Assembly: GCA_036269455.1 (NCBI GenBank)
Contig: DATARS010000040.1
Coordinates: 1 to 26,385, forward strand
Direction of reading: 5' to 3'
DNA: 26,385 bases
Source: CF-96 sp036269455
Lineage (GTDB): Bacteria; Chloroflexota; Dormibacteria; Aeolococcales; Aeolococcaceae
Below the pieces are notes generated by a model. The model made no database searches, was not told the origin of the DNA, and saw only the letters and a program-made list of their open reading frames with translations. The translations under genes were made by a program, and so were the position numbers. Numbering within the stretch: the stretch's first letter is position 1; the number at the start of each line of letters is the position of its first letter. Below, piece after piece: positions 14,817 through 21,484 of the stretch.

Positions 14817-14822
14817 ATGCTA
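14817..14822 (-). promoter_or_regulatory. -10 box of the SDR/lactate monooxygenase operon (leaderless)
   Basis: TAGCAT on the minus strand (14822-14817) lies 7 nt before ATG 14809. The gap is CCCTCCC, which cannot act as a Shine-Dalgarno. Confidence 0.55.
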
Positions 14823-14870
14823 GCCGCGAGAGGGTGCGCAAGAGTTCGGGTCGACGGCCGTTGAAGTGAT

Positions 14871-14900
14871 GGGCCCGGGGAGCCCGCCACCCCCGGGCCC
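14871..14900. other. Perfect 10-bp GC hairpin between divergent genes
   Basis: GGGCCCGGGG at 14871-14880 is repeated in inverse at 14891-14900 with a 10-nt loop. It lies between two divergent starts (14809 minus, 14931 plus) and ends in the -35 region of the plus gene, so it is not an ordinary 3' terminator. It could be an operator or an insulating structure. Confidence 0.5.
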
Positions 14901-14918
14901 TTACTCGCTCCCCCCTCC

Positions 14919-14924
14919 TACACT
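14919..14924 (+). promoter_or_regulatory. -10 box of hemolysin III gene (leaderless)
   Basis: TACACT lies 6 nt before GTG 14931 and the gap is GCTGCG, with no Shine-Dalgarno. Confidence 0.55.
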
Positions 14925-14930
14925 GCTGCG

Positions 14931-15572
14931 GTGGGCACACCGCCACCGACCAAGCCGCTCCTGCGTGGCTGGTCGCATGCGATCGCCGCGGTGGTCGGCG
15001 GCATCGGCACCGTCTTCCTGCTGGTCCGCACCGCCGGCGACGGCCCCAAGCTGATCTCGGTGCTGATCTACGGCCTCAGCCTGGTGGTGCTCTTCGGGGT
15101 CAGTGCCCTCTACCACGTGGGCACCTGGTCGCCGCCGCGACGGGCGCTGCTCCGCCGCCTCGACCACGCCAACATCTTCATCTTCATCGCCGGCACCGGC
15201 ACCCCGGTGGCGGTGAACCTGCTCCAGGGCGGCTGGCGGATCGCGGTGCTCGCGGCGCTCTGGAGCGCGGCCCTGATCGGCATCGTCGGCCTGGCGCCGG
15301 TGCTGCGCATCCCCCGCTGGGCGCTGACCGCCTGCTACCTGGTGATGGGCTGGGTCGGGGTGGTGGTGATGCCCCAGGTGGCGAGCCGGACCGGCGCGGG
15401 GGTCCTGCTCCTCGCCGGCGGCGGGGTGCTCTACTCGATCGGGGCGGTGATGTACGCCATGCGCCGTCCCCGCCTCTGGCCCGGGGTCTTCGGCTACCAC
15501 GAGGCGTTCCACCTGCTGGTGATCGCCGCCTCCTGCCTCTTCTACGCGTTCGTGGTCGCCTTCGTGGTCTGA
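14931..15572 (+). CDS. Hemolysin III / PAQR family membrane protein
   Basis: This 213-aa protein has seven hydrophobic segments, as expected for the HlyIII/PAQR (YqfA) family. The family's metal-site residues are present: S58 and H62 in SALYHVGTW, D78 in RLDHANIFIFIAGTGTP, and H190/H194 in GYHEAFHLL. Biochemical function in bacteria is poorly defined; some members affect membrane homeostasis, and eukaryotic relatives are adiponectin receptors with ceramidase activity. GTG 14931 is supported by the TACACT box at leaderless distance. It converges on a PucR-type regulator with 20 nt between stop codons. Confidence 0.9.
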   Translation: MGTPPPTKPLLRGWSHAIAAVVGGIGTVFLLVRTAGDGPKLISVLIYGLSLVVLFGVSALYHVGTWSPPRRALLRRLDHANIFIFIAGTGTPVAVNLLQGGWRIAVLAALWSAALIGIVGLAPVLRIPRWALTACYLVMGWVGVVVMPQVASRTGAGVLLLAGGGVLYSIGAVMYAMRRPRLWPGVFGYHEAFHLLVIAASCLFYAFVVAFVV

Positions 15573-15592
15573 GTACGCCAGCCTTCCCCCTG

Positions 15593-17200
15593 TCAGGGAC
15601 CGAGCAGGCGGCGGCAGCGGAGCGCCATCTGGAGCTCGAGCCGGGCGTCGGAGCTGCTCAGGGAGAAGCCGCCGATCTCCTCGGCGCGCTTGAGCCGGTA
15701 GGCGAGCGAGTTCGCGTGGACGGCGAGCCGGCGGGCGGCGCGGCGCAGCCCGCCCTCCTCGAGGAAGGCGGCCAGCGAGCCGCAGAGGTCGGTGCCCTCG
15801 CGGGCGTCGTACTCGCGCAGCGGCCCGAGGCGGTGGCGCCAGAAGCGATCGATGCTGCTGCCCTCGGCGGCCTCGATGAGCATCCCGAGCAGGCCGAGGT
15901 CCTCGACGTCGATCACCGCCCCACGGGTGGCGCTGGAGCGGGCCACCAGGTCGAGGGTGCGCCGCGCCTCGCGGTACGCGGCGGAGACGCCCTCGGCCTC
16001 GCCGGTGCGGCCGAGCACCGCGGTGCCGCCCCCGCAGGCGCCGCGGAGCTCGCCGAGCCAGCGCAGCGCCCGCTCGCGGTCGGCGCCGCCGAGGAGCGCG
16101 ACCACGGTGCCCGCCACGACGTCGACGAGCTCGCCGGAGCGTGCCGGGAGCAGGCCCTGGGCGTGGCGGAGCCAGGCCTCGGGGCGGTGCTCGGGGGGAC
16201 CGGCGAAGAGGGCGACCGTATGGCTGCCGCTGACGTCGAAGCCGACCTGGTCGGCGCGGGCGCGGAGCAGCTCGGCGGCGAGGCGGCCGTCGAGGAGGTC
16301 GACGAGCAGGCCGACGCGCGCCATCCGCCCGCCGAGGTCGCGGGCCCGCTGGTGCACCAGCGCGAGCGCGAAGAGGTGGGCCGCCTGCTCCAGCGCGACG
16401 GAGGTCACCTGCTGGCCGAGGTCGTCGTCGGGAAGGATGACGTTGCAGTAGCCGAGCAGCTCGCCGGCGGCGACGACGGGCGCCACCAGCCGCGGCAGCA
16501 GCACCCCGATCGACGGGTCCGGGCGCAGCCGCACCGGCAGGCCGGTTCGCGCCATCTCGGCGTAGAGCCGGCGCATCTCCTCGGAGGTCCGGAAGCCGAG
16601 CGGGGTGCCGCCGGCCCGGATCGTCTCCTCGCGGTTGTCGTCGACCGCCGAGTCGCCGGCGAAGCAGAGCATGCGGAACTCCGCGTCCTCGATGAGCACC
16701 GCGGTGCCGGTGGCCTGGGCGAGGGTGTCGGCGACGCTCTCGATGCGCAGGTCGTTGGAGGCGGTGGCGGCGAGGGTCGCGGTCACCTCGCCGAGGCGGC
16801 GCAGCGCCCCGTCGAGCGAGCCGATGACGAAGTCGAGGAGAACGCCCGCCATCTCCTCGAGGTCGACGCCGGGGCGCAGTGAGATCACCGGCAGCCCGGC
16901 GTCGCCGCCGGCGGCGACCGCCTCGGCCGAGACCAGCGGCGCAGCGAGCGCCGCCGCCCCACCGGCGTGGGCGGTGTGCACCGCATCGCCGCCGAGGAGG
17001 CGGGCGAGGAGGCGGAACTCGCCGGGGGCGCACCCCCGGGTCTGCGCCGCCGTCGACACCCATCGCACCGAGGCGCCGAGCCCCTCGTGACCGCTGAGCA
17101 CCTGCCCCTCGCGCAGCGCGGGGAGCTGGAGGCAATGGGCCACCGAGGCCACCGGAGGACAGAGCGACGCCTGTCCAAAGCGACTCGCAGCCTCACTCAC
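15593..17200 (-). CDS. PucR/CdaR family transcriptional regulator
   Basis: This is a 535-aa protein from GTG 17200 (547 aa from ATG 17236). The N-terminal part (about 24-130 in the shorter form) matches the PucR purine-catabolism domain (LPALREGQVLSGHEGLGASVRWVST). A GAF-like middle follows (about 150-280). The C-terminal PucR helix-turn-helix (HTH_30) is at about 487-531: GGLRRAARRLAVHANSLAYRLKRAEEIGGFSL. Such regulators activate purine, carbohydrate-diacid, amino-acid or nitrogen catabolic genes. It lies downstream of focA on the same strand, separated by a hairpin, so it is a candidate regulator of the nitrite block; that is inference. GTG 17200 is preferred because CAGACT lies 6 nt upstream, the same hexamer seen before the oligopeptidase gene. 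Confidence 0.88.
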   Translation of the reverse strand: MSEAASRFGQASLCPPVASVAHCLQLPALREGQVLSGHEGLGASVRWVSTAAQTRGCAPGEFRLLARLLGGDAVHTAHAGGAAALAAPLVSAEAVAAGGDAGLPVISLRPGVDLEEMAGVLLDFVIGSLDGALRRLGEVTATLAATASNDLRIESVADTLAQATGTAVLIEDAEFRMLCFAGDSAVDDNREETIRAGGTPLGFRTSEEMRRLYAEMARTGLPVRLRPDPSIGVLLPRLVAPVVAAGELLGYCNVILPDDDLGQQVTSVALEQAAHLFALALVHQRARDLGGRMARVGLLVDLLDGRLAAELLRARADQVGFDVSGSHTVALFAGPPEHRPEAWLRHAQGLLPARSGELVDVVAGTVVALLGGADRERALRWLGELRGACGGGTAVLGRTGEAEGVSAAYREARRTLDLVARSSATRGAVIDVEDLGLLGMLIEAAEGSSIDRFWRHRLGPLREYDAREGTDLCGSLAAFLEEGGLRRAARRLAVHANSLAYRLKRAEEIGGFSLSSSDARLELQMALRCRRLLGP

Positions 17201-17271
17201 GCCGTCAGTCTGCGGGCCGGGGACCGCGACCGGCATGCATACGCACGCACAACCGCCGCGGCCGCCGACTT

Positions 17272-17307
17272 GTGCGGGCCGACCCTGTTGAGCAGGCCGG
17301 CCCGCAC
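17272..17307 (-). terminator. Two-tier hairpin after focA
   Basis: A 10-bp perfect stem (GTGCGGGCCG at 17272-17281 with 17298-17307) encloses a smaller CCTG/CAGG hairpin. It begins 17 nt after the focA stop and precedes the PucR gene. There is no U-tract. The outer arm is part of a 13-mer that recurs inverted upstream of focA. Confidence 0.55.
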
Positions 17308-17323
17308 TCTGTCAGAGAGAGCC

Positions 17324-18208
17324 TCAGCGAGCGCCGCTCCAGCTCGACCCCGCATAGGCGGGCTCCGGCGTGGGCGGCGTCGGCGTCGGTGAGCCCGCCA
17401 GGCTCATCGTCGCGGACGTCTTCGTCCTGCCCAGGTAGCCATAGGCGAGACCCACGATCACGCCGCCTCCGACGATGTTGCCGGGGACGGTCAGGAGCAG
17501 GTTGTGCCACAGGTCCGACCAGCGGGCGACATTGCTGAGGATGGCGAGGCTGAACACGGTCATGTTGACGATGGAGTGCTCGAAGCCCGCGGCGATGAAG
17601 GCGAAGAGGCACCACCAGATGAGCACCAGCTTGGCCGGGTCACTCTTTGTGCGCGAGCCCATCCACAGCGCCAGGCAGACGAGCATGTTGCAGAGCACCG
17701 CCCGCCAGAAGAGCTGGCCGTCGGTGGCGTGGATCTTCCCCGTCACCGCCGAGGTGATGAAGGTGAGGCCGGGAGCGGCGGCGCCCGGCTTCGGCTTCAA
17801 CGAGAGCACCCCGCTCTGGTAGACCATCCAGGCGAAGACGAAGGAGCCGATGAAGTTGCCGACCAGCGCCGCGATCCAGATGGCGACCAGCTCGTAGACC
17901 TTGACGCTCCGGTGGACCAGGCCCTGGAGCATGAACATCACCTCGCCGGTGAACAGGCTCGTGCCCGCGAACACCACCAGGGTGAGGGCGACGCCGAAGA
18001 TCGCTCCGGAGGTGAGCTTGGTGGCGACCGATCCGCCGACGAGGAGCGGACCCACCGCCGCCGCGAGGAGCACCACGCCGACCCCGATGAATGCCCCGGC
18101 AAGGACCGCACTGAGCAGGTAGGCGATCGGCCTGGTGCGCAGCTGATCCGCCTTGCTACGGGCCAGAGCCGCGTTCTCGTCGACGGCCTCTGGGATGGGA
18201 ATCGGCAT
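17324..18208 (-). CDS. Formate/nitrite transporter (FocA/NirC family)
   Basis: This 294-aa membrane protein has six hydrophobic segments and the FNT signatures FAGTSLFTGEVMFM (inward Omega loop) and FEHSIVNMTVF. Given its place after nirB and nirD it most likely carries nitrite (NirC role). The C-terminus after residue 265 is a Thr/Pro-rich tail. ATG 18208 follows GGGAGG by 6 nt. A TAGCCT box on the minus strand in the 182-nt gap after nirD, and a hairpin near the nirD end, suggest it can be transcribed separately from nirBD. Confidence 0.9.
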   Translation of the reverse strand: MPIPIPEAVDENAALARSKADQLRTRPIAYLLSAVLAGAFIGVGVVLLAAAVGPLLVGGSVATKLTSGAIFGVALTLVVFAGTSLFTGEVMFMLQGLVHRSVKVYELVAIWIAALVGNFIGSFVFAWMVYQSGVLSLKPKPGAAAPGLTFITSAVTGKIHATDGQLFWRAVLCNMLVCLALWMGSRTKSDPAKLVLIWWCLFAFIAAGFEHSIVNMTVFSLAILSNVARWSDLWHNLLLTVPGNIVGGGVIVGLAYGYLGRTKTSATMSLAGSPTPTPPTPEPAYAGSSWSGAR

Positions 18209-18351
18209 GGCTCGCCTCCCGGGTGGTGCTGACACTGGGCTCTCAGGCTAGCGGCGCACCCGCGGGAGGGTCACCAGACGGGGCGACAGGTCGACAGCTG
18301 CGGAACTGGACAAACGACGGGCTGCCTCGGCGGTCTGTCGGCCCGCACAGT

Positions 18352-18367
18352 CCCGGTGACCACCGGG
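18352..18367 (-). terminator. Small hairpin after nirD
   Basis: CCCGGT and ACCGGG (6-bp stem, 4-nt loop) lie 24 nt after the nirD stop codon, without a U-tract. The rest of the nirD-focA gap (18209-18390) holds one copy of a 13-mer (18337-18349) but no gene. Confidence 0.35.
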
Positions 18368-18390
18368 TTGTGCGCCCCCTCCGCGTGCGC

Positions 18391-18714
18391 CTACAACGCG
18401 GGTCGCAGCAGGTAGATCTCCCCGTTCTCGACGACCACGTCATGGACCTGGACGCGCTCGGCACAGTCGCTCACCACGCCGGTGCACAGGTCGACGACGC
18501 GCATGTGCAGCGGGCAGGTGACGGTGTCGCCGGCGACCACCCCGTCGGCGAGTGGGCCCCCGGCGTGGGGGCAGGCGTTGGAGACGGCTCGGACGCCGCC
18601 GTCGCAGCGGAAGACGGCGATGCGCTCGGCGCCGACGGTGACGGCGCGCCCCTCCCTCGGGGGCAGGTCGGCGAGCGACCCGAGGCGCACCCGGGTCCGG
18701 CCGGGGCTGATCAT
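18391..18714 (-). CDS. nirD: Nitrite reductase small subunit, Rieske type (NirD)
   Basis: This 107-aa protein has the full Rieske [2Fe-2S] ligand set: C48 and H50 in ACPHAGG, C67 and H70 in TCPLH. Its length is typical of bacterial NirD. It partners with NirB to reduce nitrite to ammonium with NAD(P)H in the cytoplasm. Many enterobacterial NirD proteins have lost the ligands; here they are intact. ATG 18714 overlaps the nirB stop codon by 4 nt (ATGA), so the two subunits are translationally coupled. Confidence 0.93.
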   Translation of the reverse strand: MISPGRTRVRLGSLADLPPREGRAVTVGAERIAVFRCDGGVRAVSNACPHAGGPLADGVVAGDTVTCPLHMRVVDLCTGVVSDCAERVQVHDVVVENGEIYLLRPAL

Positions 18715-21239
18715 TCGACCCCAACCCCCGAGGCGGCCAGCATCGCATCGCCGCGGCCGAAGGCCTCGTGGGAGCGATACGCGGGGAGGAGGTCGGCGCG
18801 CTGTCCCACCAGCTCGGCCTCCTCGGGCCCCGCGGCGGGCAGGGCGCCGAACTGGTTCGCCGTGCGCGGCGCCGCGCCCTCGGTCGACCAGGGCTCCTTC
18901 ACCCGCGACTTGGAGAGGGCGAAGCGCTCCAGCAGCCCCAGCTGGTCGGCCTCGGGGGCGTCGACGGTCGCCGCGCGAACCGCCTCGACGCCGACGCGCA
19001 CCAGGTAGTGGTAGGTGCGCTCCAGATAGCGCGCCTCCTCGCGGTAGTGCTGGATGAACAGCGCGACGTGGCGCAGCGCCTCCTCGGGGGTGGCGACGGT
19101 GGAGAGCAGGTCGCCCTTGCGCACCGACATCCCCGCGGCCCCCCCGACATAGACCTCCCAGCCGGTGGCGATGCCCACCAGGCCGACGTCCTTGACGGTG
19201 ACCTCGGCGCAGTTGCGCGGGCACCCGGTGACCCCGCTCTTGAGCTTGTGGGGGGTGTACAGACCCCAGACCATCCGCTCGAAGGCGATGCCGAGCGCGG
19301 TGGAGTCGCCGACGCCGAACCGACAGAAGTCGCTGCCCACGCAGGTCTTCACGGTCCGGATGCACTTGCCGTAGGCGTGCCCGGAGACGATGCCGAGGTC
19401 GCGCCAGATGCTGGGGAGATCCTCCTTGCGCACCCCGAGGAGGTCGAGGCGCTGGCCGCCTGTCACCTTGACCATCGGCACCGCGTAGCGGTCGGCGACG
19501 TCGGCGATGCGGCGCAGCTCGCCGGGCGTGGTGATCCCGCCGAACATGCGCGGAACCACCGAGAAGGTGCCGTCGCGCTGGATGTTGGCGTGCACCCGGT
19601 CGTTGATGAACCGCGCGCTGCGGTCCTCCTCGTAGTCGCCGCACCACCACGCGTCGAGATGGTACGAGAGCGCGATCTTGCATTTGGCACAGCCGGTGCC
19701 GTTGCCCAGGGTCTCGAGCACGGCCTGCACCGAGCGCAGGTTGCGGGCGCGGATCTCGTCGCGCAGCGCGTGCAGTCCGAGCGGCACGCAGGCGCAGACC
19801 GGGGGCTCCGCCGAGCTCGACGACGCCTCGACGCCGCAGCCGGCGAGCAGGCCGTCGACGATGGCGGCGCACGACCCGCACGACCCGGCGGCGCGGGTGC
19901 ACCTGGTGACCTCGGCGCGGCTGGTCAGCCCCTGCTCCCTGATGGCGCCGACGATCTGCGCCTTGGTGATGCCGTTGCAGCCGCACACCACGGCGTCGTC
20001 GGGGAGTCCCTCGGCGACGCTCTGGGGCGCCTCGCCGGTGGGCGCCGCGACCAGGCCGAGCCGGTTGCCGTTGACCTGCGCACCGGCGGCGATCACCGCG
20101 GTGATCTGCGGGGCGGTGCTGAGATCGCCGACGAGGATGGCGCCGCGCAGCAGCTGGCCGCGGAGCAGCACCCGCTTGTAGACGCCCGACGAGGTGTCCT
20201 CGAGGGTGAGCAGGTCGTCGCCGGTCTCGGTGTCGATCGCGCCCGCGCTGAAGACGTGCACCCCGGCCACCTTGAGGGTGGTCGCGGGGATGCCGCCGGC
20301 GAAGGCGGCGCTCTCGTCGCCGTGGAGGTGGGCGGCGAGCACCCGGGCCTGCTGGTTGAGCGGGGCGACGATGCCGTAGAGCAGGCCGCGGTGCTCGGTG
20401 CACTCACCGATGGCGAACACGTCGGGGTCGCTGGTGCGGAGCTGGTCGTCGACGATGATGCCGCGCCCCACCTCGAGCCCGCAGTCGCGGGCGAGGCCGG
20501 TCGAGGGGCGGATCCCGCAGGCGATGACGACGAGGTCGGCGTCGAGGATCCGTCCGTCACGGAGCGCGATCGCCTCGACCCGGCCGTTGCCGAGGATGGA
20601 GGCGGTCTCGGCGGGCAGGACGATCCGCATCCCCATCCGCTCGAGCTCGCGGCGGAGCACCCCGGCGCCGACGGGATCGAGCTGCCGCTCCATCAGCCGG
20701 TCGACGAGGTGGACGACGCTGACCGCGACACCGCGTTGGTGCAGGCCGTAGGCGGCCTCGAGACCGAGGAGGCCGCCGCCGATCACCACCGCGCTGCTCG
20801 ACCGCTCCCCCGCCTCGACGATGTCGTCGACGTCGCGCAGGGTGCGAAAGGTGTGCACCCCGCCGCGGTGGGAGCCCTCGATCGGGGGCACCAGGGGGTC
20901 CGACCCGGTGGCGAGGACGCAGACGTCATAGGGGGTCTCGGCGCCGGTGCAGTCACGCACCACCCGCCGCTCGCGATCGACGGCGACCACCTCGCGGCCG
21001 GCGCGCAGGGTCACGCCGTGATCGGCGTACCAGTCCTCGTCGAGGAGGGTCAGCGCCTCGGGTTCGCACTGTCCGGCGAGGACGCTGCTGAGCTTGATCC
21101 GATCGTAGGCGGGGTGCGGCTCGGCACCGAAGACGGTGACGTCATGGGACTCCCGGCCGGCGCCGGCCAGCTGCTCGAGAAATGTCGCGGCCACCATTCC
21201 GTTGCCCACGACGACGAGACGGCGCCGGGTTTCGCCCAT
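18711..21239 (-). CDS. nirB: Nitrite reductase [NAD(P)H] large subunit (NirB)
   Basis: This 842-aa enzyme reduces nitrite to ammonium by six electrons. The N-terminal FAD/NAD(P)H oxidoreductase domain has VVGNGMVA (10-17) and a second Rossmann VVIGGGLLGLE (151-161). A BFD-like [2Fe-2S] domain has C419, C421, C454 and C457 (VCGCNG...GSCGSC). The sulfite/nitrite reductase half carries the siroheme-[4Fe-4S] ligands C633/C639 (CVGSDFC) and C673/C677 (CPRNC). All cofactor residues are intact. ATG 21239 follows a strong AGGAGGTGG ribosome site. It leads nirB-nirD, with focA/nirC next, an assimilatory nitrite cluster. No nitrate reductase is in the window. Confidence 0.95.
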   Translation of the reverse strand: MGETRRRLVVVGNGMVAATFLEQLAGAGRESHDVTVFGAEPHPAYDRIKLSSVLAGQCEPEALTLLDEDWYADHGVTLRAGREVVAVDRERRVVRDCTGAETPYDVCVLATGSDPLVPPIEGSHRGGVHTFRTLRDVDDIVEAGERSSSAVVIGGGLLGLEAAYGLHQRGVAVSVVHLVDRLMERQLDPVGAGVLRRELERMGMRIVLPAETASILGNGRVEAIALRDGRILDADLVVIACGIRPSTGLARDCGLEVGRGIIVDDQLRTSDPDVFAIGECTEHRGLLYGIVAPLNQQARVLAAHLHGDESAAFAGGIPATTLKVAGVHVFSAGAIDTETGDDLLTLEDTSSGVYKRVLLRGQLLRGAILVGDLSTAPQITAVIAAGAQVNGNRLGLVAAPTGEAPQSVAEGLPDDAVVCGCNGITKAQIVGAIREQGLTSRAEVTRCTRAAGSCGSCAAIVDGLLAGCGVEASSSSAEPPVCACVPLGLHALRDEIRARNLRSVQAVLETLGNGTGCAKCKIALSYHLDAWWCGDYEEDRSARFINDRVHANIQRDGTFSVVPRMFGGITTPGELRRIADVADRYAVPMVKVTGGQRLDLLGVRKEDLPSIWRDLGIVSGHAYGKCIRTVKTCVGSDFCRFGVGDSTALGIAFERMVWGLYTPHKLKSGVTGCPRNCAEVTVKDVGLVGIATGWEVYVGGAAGMSVRKGDLLSTVATPEEALRHVALFIQHYREEARYLERTYHYLVRVGVEAVRAATVDAPEADQLGLLERFALSKSRVKEPWSTEGAAPRTANQFGALPAAGPEEAELVGQRADLLPAYRSHEAFGRGDAMLAASGVGVE

Positions 21240-21273
21240 GCTCGAGCCACCTCCTGCTCAGATCGATCTCCCC

Positions 21274-21302
21274 ACCGTAGGCGGGGCGGCCGGGGGTGTC
21301 AC
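21274..21302 (-). promoter_or_regulatory. nirB promoter
   Basis: On the minus strand GTGACA (21302-21297), a 17-nt spacer and TACGGT (21279-21274) stand upstream of nirB. The expected start is near 21267, giving a leader of about 28 nt. The perfect palindrome AGATCGATCT at 21260-21269 covers the predicted start site. Confidence 0.55.
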
Positions 21303-21332
21303 CGGGCGTTCGACCGAGGCGACCCCTCCCCC

Positions 21333-21347
21333 GTCGGACGTTCCGAC
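21333..21347. promoter_or_regulatory. Palindromic operator candidate upstream of nirB
   Basis: GTCGGA-CGT-TCCGAC is a perfect 6-3-6 inverted repeat centred about 73 nt before the predicted nirB start site, the usual place for an activator. No known nitrogen-regulator consensus was recognised in it. Confidence 0.4.
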
Positions 21348-21407
21348 ATCCGGCACCGGCGGCTGGGGCTGCGTGCACGAAGACGGCCCCGGCCCGGTTG
21401 TGGGACC

Positions 21408-21464
21408 TCAGTGGAGGTGGAGGTAGCGCTCCAGCTCCCAGTCGCTCACGTGGGTCCGATACAT
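21408..21464 (-). pseudogene. Glutamine synthetase C-terminal remnant (18 codons)
   Basis: The frame MYRTHVSDWELERYLHLH followed by TGA resembles, from memory, the extreme C-terminus of glutamine synthetase-type ligases (x-Y-x-x-x-V-T/S-D/P-W-E-x-x-R-Y-L). Upstream residues in the same frame (NVSGGATAI) do not look like glutamine synthetase, and 20 bp further lies the stop codon of the oligopeptidase gene. I therefore read it as the truncated end of a lost gene. It sits directly upstream of the nirB promoter, where an ammonium-assimilating enzyme would make sense. No ribosome binding site is visible, so expression as a peptide is doubtful. Confidence 0.5.
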
Positions 21465-21484
21465 GATCGCGGTCGCCCCGCCGC

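Noticed and set aside
17271..18349. focA as an insertion-sequence-borne or invertible cassette
   Set aside because: The flanking 13-mers are short, there is no transposase or recombinase and no target-site duplication. Kept only as a lower-interest repeat observation.
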